DNA from: Tritrichomonas musculus
Lineage: Eukaryota > Parabasalia > Tritrichomonadida > Tritrichomonadidae
Direction: 5' to 3'
NCBI GenBank assembly: GCA_039105265.1
Contig: JAPFFF010000012.1
Coordinates: 4,278,001 to 4,342,000, forward strand
DNA length: 64,000 bases
Part shown: one piece after another, positions 50,667 to 60,531 of the stretch
Layout of the letters: the number at the start of each line of letters is the position of its first letter
How positions within the stretch are numbered: the stretch's first letter is position 1
The notes under the pieces: generated by a model
The model's input: the letters and a program-made list of their open reading frames with translations, nothing else
Databases searched by the model: none
What the model was told of the DNA's origin: nothing
Made by a program: the position numbers and the translations under genes

Positions 50667-53600
50667 ATGGCTTTCAACCAAAATTCATTTATTGATTTTA
50701 CTAATGACGATATTATTGAATCTATTAATAATATTAATCAAGGACTTAATGAAAATCTTGAAATTGCAGATACTCGTCGATATCGAGGAGGTGCTAAATT
50801 ACGAAATATCAGAACATTATATACATATCTTAATCAACATAATGCCCAACAAATAATTGGGCTTGATTTTAATAATAGTGATGATTTTCTGATAAAACTT
50901 GATAATTTCATAACTCATGAACAAAATCGTCGTCAATATGAACAAAATTATCTAGATTATATTAATAATGAATCGATTAATGATGATGAATTGAATGAAA
51001 CATATAATCAATATTATAATAAACAGCATGAATTAAATAAATCTTATGAACACAATTATCAAGATATATTAAATCGTGAATCATTTTATGAAGATGAACA
51101 ACCAAATGAATCTGATTATCAATATTTCAATGAACAACAACAACAAATCAATCAAGAATTTCATGATAAACAAGTTCGTGATGATAATAATTTCTTCAAC
51201 AAATTTGATAAAAACGAATACAAACAAATCAATTCTTTAGATGAACTTGTAAGAATTAATTCTCAGAACAAATTTGATAATCAATTGAAAAAAGAAAAAC
51301 TTGAAAATGCAATTAAACGTGCTTATGAAGCAGTTGATAATGCAATTAAATTAATTAAACAATATAATAAAGAAGAGAATCTCAAGAAAATTGAACAAAA
51401 AGAAATTCACGATAAATCTCATTTACTTGAATATTATATTCCTGAAAACGAAGAATTATATGAATATCTTGATAAATTCAATAACAAATTTAAATCAAAA
51501 CACAATGATTATCTTATGATTAATGAACCACATGATTTTGATAAAGCAGTTGAGGTTTGGGATTATTATACCAAATATGATAAAGATTATGTTGATAAAG
51601 AGGAATACAATGGCTCCCCAATTGTTATTTATTATTTCAATCAAATCTCATCATTAAATCAAATCTTCGAATCATTGCAACAAGTATTTGATAGAGAACT
51701 CAAACCATTCAAAATTCATTTCCAATTATCTGGTGTATTTGAAACTCCTGTTCATGATTTGGAGAATGAAGAAAAGAACATTTTCGAATATGAAGCACGA
51801 AATATTAATTGGAAAAATTATCAATCTACAATTCCTATAATAATATCATCATTACAGGACCTTGATTATGTTAAAATGTATATTGAATCGAATCTCAATT
51901 CATATGAAACATCAACTTCATCAACTAAATTAACAATCGTTGGTTCAATTTCATTTACTGTCTCACGAATGCGAAAGGTTACTGGACATATTAAAGATTT
52001 ACCAATTGAATTTTTAAGAAGTGAATGCATTATTGCTGACAATGAAGATGATAAATTATGTTTCTATCGATTTCTTGCAATCTGTTTGAGTGATATCATA
52101 ATTGTAAATAATGTTGAAATACATAAACTTGCATATACTCAAAAATATCAAATAAAGGAACGAACTAAGGTTGCTAAAAAAATCCTTCTCAAAGAACATA
52201 ACATTGAATATAACACCAAAATTCCAAAACAAGGATTAAAGATTCTCAAAGAATTCAAAGGAGTAACGATGGAACAAATGGAAGAATTAGCTAAGAAACA
52301 TCATCTCAATATTAATATTTACGAATTTACTAAAACTGATAATTCTTCATATTACGACTTATCTGAACAATGGTTTTTCGATAAATCTTATCCAACTCAT
52401 TCTGCATTACTTTTCTCGAAAGACCAAATTATTCATATTATGTATATTAAGAATCCTGAAAAACTAACTCAAATACATATTTGTCCAAAATGTCATTCAT
52501 ACACTCATCGAGGAGCTGAAAACCTACATCGATTTGAATCTCATGTCAAACATTGTGATGGAGTTTTCAAGAAGAACTTTATTCCAAACAAGGAACCACT
52601 TCCATTTTGTCCACATATCTTAAACAATCCAGTTTATGAATATTGTTTGGCATACGATTTAGAATGGAAACCTAACATTTATTATATGACATACGATTTT
52701 GAAACGATGGAACAATCAGTTAACAAATCGATTTCTGATTCAACTGTAATCAATTCACGTTTAATACCTCTTTCTGTTGCTTCATGTGTTAAATTATCTT
52801 CAGGATTAATTACAAAACATTTCTCATTAAAGGATTCTGAAGAGTTTATTCCAGAATGGATTTCATGGTTGTTCGAACAATCGATGGAAGTACTGAATGA
52901 TAAAATCGTTTATGACAAATCGTTTCTACCTGCTGATAAAATTTATGATATTGATACAAATATTTATACCATAACCGTTTTCGGATTTAATTCCTCAAGA
53001 TTTGATTCTAATTGGTTCAAGAAATATCTTAATCACTCTCATTGGCATGTTGAATCAAATTCATTAATCGGAACAATATCTTCATTAAAACAATTCATTC
53101 TCGTTTCAGACCACCTTCCAACAAAATTACGATTCATTGATGCTCAATCATTTGTTGCTGGAGGTACATTAAAACAATTTGGTATTGATTTTGGTGGTGA
53201 AACTAATTCTGTGAAAGGTGTTTTCCCATATGAGGCTGTCAATTCATCAAACTATAATGAAGTATTATCTAAATCTGAACCATTTTCATACAACGACTTT
53301 GACAGCTATCTCAACCAAAAAAATCCACTCTCAGAATCTGATTATCAAATATATCTCGAAGATGCTAAAAACTATAAAACACGATGGGATTACTTGCTTG
53401 CTTATAATGACAATGATGTTGAAATGATGATTAAACCAATTGACAATTTAATTCAACTCAATGCTCAATACAAAGTTGATTTGATATCCAATTTATCATT
53501 ATCTAAGAATGCATCTTGTATAAAATATGCTCTAGCATACAAGGATTTCAATCCTCATGAAAATTATAATCCTATACATAAATACAACGAATTCATTCCA

Positions 53601-55544
53601 AATCCTAAATGGTGGCAATTCAAATGTGAAAATTATAACAAACAAGATGAACGATATAACTTATCTCATCCAATTAAAAGAGACCTTTCAAAATGTGTTT
53701 CGTCCAATGATTACAAAGCATTTCTCAAACTTTACAATGACCCAATTAAAGGTAAATGTCATCTTTGTAAAGAGCATTTCACATATCAAAACAAACCAAC
53801 TCTTGATAGAATTAACAATGATATTGGACATGAATTTTCAAATTGTTTGTTGGCTTGTGCTGAATGTAATAAACTTCGAAAACGAGATGACCCAAAAATA
53901 ACAGCATTGAGAATTCAATTAAAAAAATATTGCAAACTACATCATCTTCCAACTTTGATAAATAATGAAGATGAATATTATACAATTCGAAATGCCATTG
54001 CTGGTGGATTATCAAATGTAATGCATCGTGTTAACATCAAAGGTGAAACTCATATCAACAAATTCCGTTACGACGGAATTAATAACAAGGTAATCTCATA
54101 TGATACAAATAATATTCAAACACATATTCTTGGAATTGATTTCAATTCACTTTATCCTTCATCATTTTCATCAAATTCACATCCATTTATTAAGTACCAT
54201 GGAGGAATTATGTTCATGCCAGGTGCTTTCATTCGAAGGATTGAAGCAAAGGATAAACAATCTCGAGAACGTTGTATGAAAATCATAACTTCAAAATCAC
54301 GTTTTTCAAATAAACCAAATTATGTTTTCTATGCTGTTGTGAAACTATCTTGTCCCAAATCAAAAATCAATTATTTCATTAATTTCCCACCAGTATTTCG
54401 AAACATTAATATCACAAATAATGAAGAAACAATTGGTTCATACATATACAATTACATGAAATCAAACAATTTAAATTCAATCGATAAGGAAGAACGTAAA
54501 TTAACAATGTTGCTTGACACAAATGGGGAATACATGGTTTTCTCAAATTATTACCTTTGGTTCCTTCTTGACCATGGATTGGTAATCGATGATGTCAAAT
54601 CTGTTTCACAATATGAATGTCACACTGGATTCAATCAATTTGTTAATGAATTTATGAAAAAACGTCAGGATATCATCTCTGGGAAAGAGCATGGAAATGG
54701 CGCTGAAAGCGACTTGAGCGTAGCGAATGAGAAGTTCTACAAAATCTCAATGAATGGTTCTTATGGATATGATGGAATGAATACTGAGAAGTTCTCTAAA
54801 ATCAAAATTTGTGATGCAAATAAGGCTTATCAATCAATTATATCACAAACTTATATGGGAGGTGCTCAATTAAATGATAACACATTTATGATACAACATT
54901 CACCCAAATCATATCATTGCACAACTTGTTTACAAGAATCACTTTGGACGCTTGATAATGCCAAATTTTATTATCTCACATTCTATTACGATTTCATGAA
55001 TAAATGCTTGGACATGAATAAAATTCATTATATTGAATCTGACACAGATAGTCTTTATGTTGCTGTATCAGGTGACCCGAATGAACCACCAACTCAATTA
55101 TTCAATCATGTTATCAAAAACAAAGAATTCTATGACAAACATATTTACGAATTTATGCCCAATCCTTCAATTGGAACAATCGAGGATGAGAAAAAAATAT
55201 TGGGTTGTGCTATTGAGAAAACAGGTGAAAACATGATTGCATTAGGTCCAAAATGCTATACCATATTCAATTCAAATCAAAATGTGAAGGCAATGAAACT
55301 AAAAGGCGTTTCACTCAAAAAGAATGATATTAAATCATCTGATTATAAATCAATTATTGAAAACCAATCTGTCAAAATTGGGAAGAATATAAATTTACAA
55401 ATGAATGGAAATCAGATGTCAAAACTCACAATAAATAAGAACGCGTTAACTGGTTTACATACAAAAATGATTGTTTTAGAAAATCAATCTTGTGCCCCTT
55501 TCGTTAATGGATTAACAGCAAACGATTACATTATTGAAAACTAA
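50667..55544 (+). CDS. Element C protein-primed DNA polymerase B
   Basis: The 1625-residue frame has a long N-terminal region, Asn/Gln/Asp-rich to about residue 300, and a C2H2-like cluster CPKCHSYTHRGAENLHRFES. The exonuclease motifs are YDFETM (D677), NSSRFDSN and YNDNDVEMM. The polymerase motifs are DFNSLYP (motif A, D1158), KISMNGSYGYDG (motif B), SDTDSLY (motif C, near 1459) and MKLKGVS. Between exonuclease and palm, at about 1028-1076, a CHLC, DRINNDIGH, CAECNKLR cluster forms an HNH-like zinc module. It would copy the element by protein priming. Confidence 0.93.
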   Translation: MAFNQNSFIDFTNDDIIESINNINQGLNENLEIADTRRYRGGAKLRNIRTLYTYLNQHNAQQIIGLDFNNSDDFLIKLDNFITHEQNRRQYEQNYLDYINNESINDDELNETYNQYYNKQHELNKSYEHNYQDILNRESFYEDEQPNESDYQYFNEQQQQINQEFHDKQVRDDNNFFNKFDKNEYKQINSLDELVRINSQNKFDNQLKKEKLENAIKRAYEAVDNAIKLIKQYNKEENLKKIEQKEIHDKSHLLEYYIPENEELYEYLDKFNNKFKSKHNDYLMINEPHDFDKAVEVWDYYTKYDKDYVDKEEYNGSPIVIYYFNQISSLNQIFESLQQVFDRELKPFKIHFQLSGVFETPVHDLENEEKNIFEYEARNINWKNYQSTIPIIISSLQDLDYVKMYIESNLNSYETSTSSTKLTIVGSISFTVSRMRKVTGHIKDLPIEFLRSECIIADNEDDKLCFYRFLAICLSDIIIVNNVEIHKLAYTQKYQIKERTKVAKKILLKEHNIEYNTKIPKQGLKILKEFKGVTMEQMEELAKKHHLNINIYEFTKTDNSSYYDLSEQWFFDKSYPTHSALLFSKDQIIHIMYIKNPEKLTQIHICPKCHSYTHRGAENLHRFESHVKHCDGVFKKNFIPNKEPLPFCPHILNNPVYEYCLAYDLEWKPNIYYMTYDFETMEQSVNKSISDSTVINSRLIPLSVASCVKLSSGLITKHFSLKDSEEFIPEWISWLFEQSMEVLNDKIVYDKSFLPADKIYDIDTNIYTITVFGFNSSRFDSNWFKKYLNHSHWHVESNSLIGTISSLKQFILVSDHLPTKLRFIDAQSFVAGGTLKQFGIDFGGETNSVKGVFPYEAVNSSNYNEVLSKSEPFSYNDFDSYLNQKNPLSESDYQIYLEDAKNYKTRWDYLLAYNDNDVEMMIKPIDNLIQLNAQYKVDLISNLSLSKNASCIKYALAYKDFNPHENYNPIHKYNEFIPNPKWWQFKCENYNKQDERYNLSHPIKRDLSKCVSSNDYKAFLKLYNDPIKGKCHLCKEHFTYQNKPTLDRINNDIGHEFSNCLLACAECNKLRKRDDPKITALRIQLKKYCKLHHLPTLINNEDEYYTIRNAIAGGLSNVMHRVNIKGETHINKFRYDGINNKVISYDTNNIQTHILGIDFNSLYPSSFSSNSHPFIKYHGGIMFMPGAFIRRIEAKDKQSRERCMKIITSKSRFSNKPNYVFYAVVKLSCPKSKINYFINFPPVFRNINITNNEETIGSYIYNYMKSNNLNSIDKEERKLTMLLDTNGEYMVFSNYYLWFLLDHGLVIDDVKSVSQYECHTGFNQFVNEFMKKRQDIISGKEHGNGAESDLSVANEKFYKISMNGSYGYDGMNTEKFSKIKICDANKAYQSIISQTYMGGAQLNDNTFMIQHSPKSYHCTTCLQESLWTLDNAKFYYLTFYYDFMNKCLDMNKIHYIESDTDSLYVAVSGDPNEPPTQLFNHVIKNKEFYDKHIYEFMPNPSIGTIEDEKKILGCAIEKTGENMIALGPKCYTIFNSNQNVKAMKLKGVSLKKNDIKSSDYKSIIENQSVKIGKNINLQMNGNQMSKLTINKNALTGLHTKMIVLENQSCAPFVNGLTANDYIIEN

Positions 55545-55588
55545 CTTTTCAAAATTAATTTTTAAAATATTTTTTTACTTTTATTTAA

Positions 55589-56206
55589 ATGAATGCTAAT
55601 CAAATTGAAAATAATGAACCTCAATTTATTTCACTACTCGAACATGATGATTATGAAATATTGAATCAATACCCATTCACAATTCGAAGAAAATCTGACC
55701 AATTTGTTCCATCTGAATCGACAAGTAATGGATATGTTAATATTCATTTAAATAATAAATCATATAATAAACATACATTGATTGCAAAACAATTCATTCC
55801 AAATCCAAACAATCTTCCATATGTTGACCATATAAATCATAATCGTTCTGACAATCATTTATCAAACCTTCGTTGGGTTACCTCTTCACAAAATATCTTT
55901 AACAAATCATCTCATCATGGAATTCAATATAAATTCATTGATGATTTACCTAAAGAAGCAATTAAGATATTGTTTTATGATACACGAACTGAACATTATG
56001 AATTTGAAGATGAAAAATATTATTATTATCATGACGATGAAAATGATGAAGATTTATTTTATGGGAGAATTGATGAAACAACATATCGAATACTTCATAT
56101 TAATGAAAATACAAATGGATTAAAACTTGTCAGAATGCGAGATGTAAATCATAAATCAGTGGCACTTTATATTAATCGATTCAAACATCAATACACACTT
56201 GATTAA
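55589..56206 (+). CDS. Element C HNH endonuclease-like protein
   Basis: The 205-residue product contains the HNH_3 pattern: HTLIAKQFIPNPNNLPYVDH, then INHNRSDNHLSNLRWVTSSQ and N-rich end. The rest is acidic and Tyr-rich. Such stand-alone HNH proteins move as homing nucleases in viral genomes. The short protein at 57380 shares the same block. Confidence 0.8.
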   Translation: MNANQIENNEPQFISLLEHDDYEILNQYPFTIRRKSDQFVPSESTSNGYVNIHLNNKSYNKHTLIAKQFIPNPNNLPYVDHINHNRSDNHLSNLRWVTSSQNIFNKSSHHGIQYKFIDDLPKEAIKILFYDTRTEHYEFEDEKYYYYHDDENDEDLFYGRIDETTYRILHINENTNGLKLVRMRDVNHKSVALYINRFKHQYTLD

Positions 56207-56228
56207 ATCAATTAAATTATTTTTTTGT

Positions 56229-56250
56229 GTTAGCCAGAATTCCGGCTAAC
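56229..56250. repeat. Hairpin after the HNH gene
   Basis: GTTAGCC and GGCTAAC form a 7-bp stem around an 8-base loop, directly after a T run (56220-56226) that follows the stop codon. Confidence 0.6.
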
Positions 56251-56330
56251 GAGAAATTATATGAAAATCGATTTTCCAAAATTAATTTTCAAATTTATTT
56301 TTTTATTTAATTTTTTATCTTTATTCAAAA

Positions 56331-57095
56331 ATGAATACATCAATCGTTACACCAATTAATGATGAATATGAAAATATCCAATATAATGACAAACTTCGAA
56401 TCATTCACTCTAAATCCGATGACTTTTATCAAATGCAATCAATAATTGATGCTTGTCATTCAAATAAACTTTGTGCAGATTGGTTTCGAAATCAATCTTC
56501 TAAAGAAATTTTAAATGAAATGACGACTATGGGAAATCCCATACTCGAAAAAATATATGAAAAACGTGATTATTTACCAAACGGATTAAGAGGTTATTAT
56601 GTTCATAAATTATTAGTAAACCACATCGCGATGTGGGCTTCACCAAGATATTCAATTTACATATTTAAATTACTTGATTCATATTTCGAACAACAACGAA
56701 TTCAATTACAAAATCAAATCACTGAAAAACAAAATCAAATTGACAATCTAACTCCTCGTGCTGTACCAAATTACCGCGAAAATGATTATGTTTTCTTTGT
56801 ATGGAAGGAAGCAATTCCTTATGATAATACTTATGTAAAACTACATTTAATACGACGACATAAAGATTATTTTAATAGAGTTCGACAACATTATGATAAT
56901 CCAAACGAAAATTGGTTCTTTAGAGAGAACCTTCCGATTTCAATGAGTTGCAACAATGATATTAAAAATATTGTCAAAGAGAATTTTGATAACGATGAAG
57001 CAATTATTAATGGAAATACAATTATAATCGAACGTGAAATACTTGCTGATTTGTATGAAATGATTGAAACATATTTCAACGAATTTCAAGAATAA
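56331..57095 (+). CDS. Element C KilA-N domain protein
   Basis: The 254-residue product has a KilA-N DNA-binding domain at about residues 20-120: CHSNKLCADWFRN, then GLRGYYVHKLLVNHIAMWAS and PRYSIYIFKLLDSYF, the usual YVHPxLAxxIAxWxSP signature. A short coiled coil (QLQNQITEKQNQIDNL) and a C-terminal domain (NDYVFFVWKEAIPYDNTYVK) follow, as in poxvirus and mimivirus KilA-N proteins. It is a likely regulator or nucleic-acid binder. Confidence 0.85.
   Translation: MNTSIVTPINDEYENIQYNDKLRIIHSKSDDFYQMQSIIDACHSNKLCADWFRNQSSKEILNEMTTMGNPILEKIYEKRDYLPNGLRGYYVHKLLVNHIAMWASPRYSIYIFKLLDSYFEQQRIQLQNQITEKQNQIDNLTPRAVPNYRENDYVFFVWKEAIPYDNTYVKLHLIRRHKDYFNRVRQHYDNPNENWFFRENLPISMSCNNDIKNIVKENFDNDEAIINGNTIIIEREILADLYEMIETYFNEFQE
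56621..56636. repeat. Perfect 16-bp palindrome inside the KilA-N gene
   Basis: CCACATCGCGATGTGG is its own reverse complement and lies in the coding stretch for HIAMWAS. It is far more GC-rich than its surroundings. Confidence 0.85.
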
Positions 57096-57110
57096 ATCAA
57101 TTAACAATTA

Positions 57111-57379
57111 TTTTTTTGGGTCCGTAGGAAATCCTCCACACCAATAAATGTTGATAACCAACTATGAAAACCAATGTCAAATCGAATGGTAGAATTCTAC
57201 CACACGAATAAATGTTGAAAACCAAGCTGTAAAAAACAAACTTTGTTTGTCTGAGGCTCTTTGAGCCGAATCAATGTCAAAACTAACCAGAAAAAAATCT
57301 GTTTAGAAATTATTTTTTTGTCAAATTCAAAAATTAATTTTTCAAATTTAATTTTTTTTAATTTTTTTTCTACTATAAA
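57111..57379. repeat. Gap with a T run and four short hairpins
   Basis: After the KilA-N stop comes a T run (57111-57117), then AGGAAATCCT (57126-57135), TGGTAGAATTCTACCA (57187-57202), ACAAAC-TTT-GTTTGT (57236-57250) and GGCTC-TTT-GAGCC (57255-57267). Two copies of (A/G)AATAAATGTTGA(T/A)AACCAA flank the second hairpin. The gap ends with the T-rich leader of the next gene. Confidence 0.65.
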
Positions 57380-57772
57380 ATGACAACAAATTACATTCAT
57401 GAATATGCTGACGAAATTATATTTGATGAATTTTTGAAATATATAATTGAATCAAAACCTGATACTACTTATGTTCCATTACTTAATTTTGAATACAAGT
57501 ATGCAATTCAAACCGAATTTCCATTTATTATTACACTGGGTCGTGGTGAACGTGTTTTAGAAGAAATCATGAAAAACAATTGTCCACATGTTAAATTGAA
57601 CGGAAAATTATATAAAAAACATGAATTAATCGCTAAACAATTTATTCCAAACCCTAATAATTATAAATTTGTTAAGCATATTAATCATAACAAATTTGAT
57701 TATCATATTGACAATCTTTGTTGGACTAATGATTCTCGATGTGTACGTTATACACCATCTGGTATAATTTAG
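57380..57772 (+). CDS. Element C short HNH-like protein
   Basis: The 130-residue product shares KKHELIAKQFIPNPNNYKFV and IDNLCWTNDS with the HNH protein at 55589, so it is a diverged copy of that domain. Its catalytic state is doubtful. It has a T-rich leader and is followed by hairpins. Confidence 0.65.
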   Translation: MTTNYIHEYADEIIFDEFLKYIIESKPDTTYVPLLNFEYKYAIQTEFPFIITLGRGERVLEEIMKNNCPHVKLNGKLYKKHELIAKQFIPNPNNYKFVKHINHNKFDYHIDNLCWTNDSRCVRYTPSGII

Positions 57773-57789
57773 TAAATCAATTAACAAAA

Positions 57790-57843
57790 TTTTTTTTTGC
57801 ATTTCTTTCACAGAACATGGTTCTGAGTATTTCCAAAGGAAAT
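57790..57843. repeat. T run and double hairpin after the short HNH gene
   Basis: The T run 57790-57798 precedes CAGAAC-ATG-GTTCTG (57811-57825) and ATTTCC-AAA-GGAAAT (57829-57843), two triloop hairpins in tandem. Confidence 0.65.
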
Positions 57844-57893
57844 TCAAAACTCAATTTTTAAAATTTATTTTCAATTTTTTATTTTGTAATCAA

Positions 57894-58391
57894 ATGACAA
57901 CAACGGCAATTGAAAATTGCAGTGCCAACAAAGTTGGCCCAAACCTTCGAGTATATGAATACATCAATTCATTAATCTCATTACTTCCAAATCCAGATGA
58001 ATATCAAAAATGTGATTTTACATTACTTTGTGAACGATTTCCAATTAATATCGGAAAAGGTACTTACCTTGTTCGTGTGTTATACATTTCATTAACAAAC
58101 GTTGACAAAAAAATCACACGAATTTATCCAAATCAATTGAAAGATATGAATCTTGAACATGTAATTCTAACATCAAATCTCCGACGAAGGATTAACATAA
58201 ATTCTTTTGAAACATTTGTTAATGGTAATACAGATGTTCAAACATTTAAAGAACATTCGTTTTACAATTATTCAATTGAACGAATTAACAAATCAAATCA
58301 AGAAATGATTTTGAAACTTCGCGAGAAATATGAAATACCTGAACCACAAATATTTAAAGGAAACCATCAAGATATTGTTCTTGACGAATAA
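57894..58391 (+). CDS. Element C protein of unknown function
   Basis: The 165-residue product (GPNLRVYEYINSLISLLPNP, then a beta-rich middle and a helical end) matches no family I know. It is the last gene of the left plus-strand block and converges on the ATPase gene. Confidence 0.5.
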   Translation: MTTTAIENCSANKVGPNLRVYEYINSLISLLPNPDEYQKCDFTLLCERFPINIGKGTYLVRVLYISLTNVDKKITRIYPNQLKDMNLEHVILTSNLRRRININSFETFVNGNTDVQTFKEHSFYNYSIERINKSNQEMILKLREKYEIPEPQIFKGNHQDIVLDE

Positions 58392-58399
58392 ATTGAATA

Positions 58400-58514
58400 T
58401 TTTTTTGTCTATTTAACAGTTAACTGTTAATTGTGTATGGTTTCTAGCGGATTTAGCATAGCCAAAATATTTTTTTTTGTGCTTTTCGCCTTTGGCGCCA
58501 GGCACTGAAAGTGC
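58400..58514. repeat. Hairpins between convergent genes of element C
   Basis: The T run 58400-58406 is followed by the perfect palindrome TTAACAGTTAACTGTTAA (58413-58430), another T run (58470-58478), CGCC-TTT-GGCG (58487-58497) and GCACT-GAA-AGTGC (58502-58514). The last touches the stop of the minus-strand gene. Confidence 0.7.
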
Positions 58515-59437
58515 TTACTGGTTGAATCTTATAAATTCAATACTTCCTTCTCGTGTATTCACCAAAACAAAATCATGATTCTTCATTCGATTATATTGTC
58601 TCCACAAATCTTCAAATTCAACTGGCATAACAACTTGTTGATATATGTAATTCAACTTCTGCCTTGAGAATCCATTGAAAATAAAGAATGAAGTACAATT
58701 GTTCTTATAATCTGTTGGAATCGCTTTGAAGAATTGAACGTTCACATAAACGATTGAATGTTTGTGTCTCAATTGAGTTATATAATTTGTGAAGTAAGCA
58801 GATTTTAACAATTTCGATTTAATGAAGTCTTCACACAGAATTATTGTATTTAATGGAACGTTTGGTTTTCCAAGTTTATTGATATTAAGGAATTGAAACA
58901 TTTTTTCTAGTTTATCTTTTATCTTCGATTAATCGTAATCCTACTTGTGCTGGAATATTTAATATATAATTCCTTCCATAAATCCAATTCTTTTAAATAA
59001 GCTTCAGCATTTGTGTCGGAAACAACTTTCACAGGTAAATTTATCAATTCGCGTTGAGCTTCAAATGTTGAATCATTTATAATTCCATTCTTGCTAATAT
59101 ACACAATTTGATGTACATTTGACTCCTTCAATCGAGATATTTGAATTATATCTCTTAATACAATGTGTGATTTACCTTTACCCTGAGCTCCAACAATAAT
59201 GTTTAGAGAATTATAATTAGCATAGATTCCAGGACCAATTGGACGAATAGATTCTGACATTATTTTTGATTCATTTTTTTTGTACGCTCGATTCATTTCA
59301 AAATCAATATCAAAGGGCTTTTCAATCATAATAGGCTTCATAATCATCTTGTGTTCTTCGAATGACTCAAAGTCATCATCATAGTCAGAAGTATCTGAAA
59401 AAAATATTGTTTTGTAATCAAATTTGCTGGGTTTCAT
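58515..59437 (-). pseudogene. Element C packaging ATPase gene, broken
   Basis: The upstream part carries Walker A GAQGKGKS in the context LNIIVGAQGKGKSHIVLRDI. The downstream part carries a Walker B-like strand TIILCEDF and the family's C-terminal strands. Together they identify the HerA/FtsK packaging ATPase of Polintons. The gene is represented by two open parts and looks broken, about one break, so it is treated as a fossil. Confidence 0.75.
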
Positions 59438-59440
59438 TTA

Positions 59441-59572
59441 TTATGAGTAAAGCTTCGAGCGCATCTCCTCTGTGAGTTTAGGGGGTTCATCTTCTTTGAA
59501 AACAGCAATTATTACACACAATTCAATAACATGAACAACCAAAATAGTTCCCAAAAGAATTTCAGAAATCAT
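59441..59572 (-). CDS. Element C small membrane protein
   Basis: From the ATG at 59572 the product has 43 residues: a membrane helix (ISEILLGTILVVHVIELCVI) and a charged tail KEDEPPKLTEEMRSKLYS. A longer frame to 59647 overlaps the next gene and is less likely. Small one-helix proteins are common in such elements. It abuts the ATPase gene. Confidence 0.5.
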   Translation of the reverse strand: MISEILLGTILVVHVIELCVIIAVFKEDEPPKLTEEMRSKLYS

Positions 59573-59582
59573 TTGAATAAAT

Positions 59583-60257
59583 TTAAACACATAATTTAAG
59601 TGAAATACCATATCGAACAAGTTGTGCATAAACATCATTGTAACCATATTTCAAATCATTTGATTTACCATCTTTTGTGACAAGAATTCGTTGGATTTCT
59701 AAATATTTATTCTTCGATACACATCCCGTACAACCAGAATCTTCATCAATAATAAGTTCAACTTTATCAGCATGTGTTAGTATTTTAATTAATTCCATCA
59801 ATGAATTTGAGTGACAAACCAAGTAATTATTTACACGAAGTGGATTTAATTCATAAATTGAAAGAAGTGTTTCTAAAAATTTGTTCTTGACAGTCAAATC
59901 CTCAATTTCATTTCGGGCTTCGCCCTCAGCCACTATGTGGTTTCCCAAATCGATGATACCCTTGTCTCGGACAATAGTCGCAGGCAAGCCAGCTCCGGCT
60001 GGCGCTTTGCTTGTTGGAGGTTGAAATTGATATTGAGAATTCTCCTCCGGTATAGTAAAATTTACGTCCCTAGATTGTGAATTCATTTGGGGAACATTTG
60101 GGTAATAAACAGGTTGACTAATTGGTTGACCAACCGGTTGTGAATTCGATGGTTTGATTTTGATTTCAACATTAGTTTCTTGGCTCTGTTTTACCGAAGC
60201 ATCATTTTCAGAACTTAATATTCTTGCTTTCCGTAATACATTCGACATTGATTTCAA
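59583..60257 (-). CDS. Element C Pro/Gln-rich protein, unassigned
   Basis: The 224 residues start with a disordered Pro/Gln/Ser/Asn-rich half (QPVGQPISQPVYYPNVPQMN) and end in a compact domain of about 110 residues (LIIDEDSGCTGCVSKNKYLE). Two GC-rich hairpins lie inside its coding sequence: GGGC-TTC-GCCC (59915-59925) and GCCAGC-TCCG-GCTGGC (59988-60003). A second in-frame ATG is at 60248. Function unknown. Confidence 0.5.
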   Translation of the reverse strand: MKSMSNVLRKARILSSENDASVKQSQETNVEIKIKPSNSQPVGQPISQPVYYPNVPQMNSQSRDVNFTIPEENSQYQFQPPTSKAPAGAGLPATIVRDKGIIDLGNHIVAEGEARNEIEDLTVKNKFLETLLSIYELNPLRVNNYLVCHSNSLMELIKILTHADKVELIIDEDSGCTGCVSKNKYLEIQRILVTKDGKSNDLKYGYNDVYAQLVRYGISLKLCV

Positions 60258-60285
60258 TCTAAAAAAACCTTTATTCGTAGATTAC

Positions 60286-60516
60286 TCAATCCTTGTTAGC
60301 TAATTCATTCAATTCGTTTTCCAATTTTTTTACTTTTTCCTTTAATGAATTAATATCTTCAATTAATGATTCACGAACAGCAAGCCCACTGGAACCAAGC
60401 ATTCCAGATTTGACATTATTTAGATGTTGCTTGTAATCATAACATTTTTCTTTGAGGGTTCGTTTGATACGTTTAAGTTCAGGAATCTCCTTCTTATATT
60501 CGTTTAATTCAGACAT
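60286..60516 (-). CDS. Element C small coiled-coil protein
   Basis: The 76 residues are mostly charged heptads (ELKRIKRTLKEKCYDYKQHL and DINSLKEKVKKLENELNELA). Its start lies 15 bases from the start of the divergent gene at 60532. An A run at 60261-60267 gives a T7 tract after its stop on the coding strand. Confidence 0.5.
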   Translation of the reverse strand: MSELNEYKKEIPELKRIKRTLKEKCYDYKQHLNNVKSGMLGSSGLAVRESLIEDINSLKEKVKKLENELNELANKD

Positions 60517-60531
60517 TTAATCGAAGCAAAA

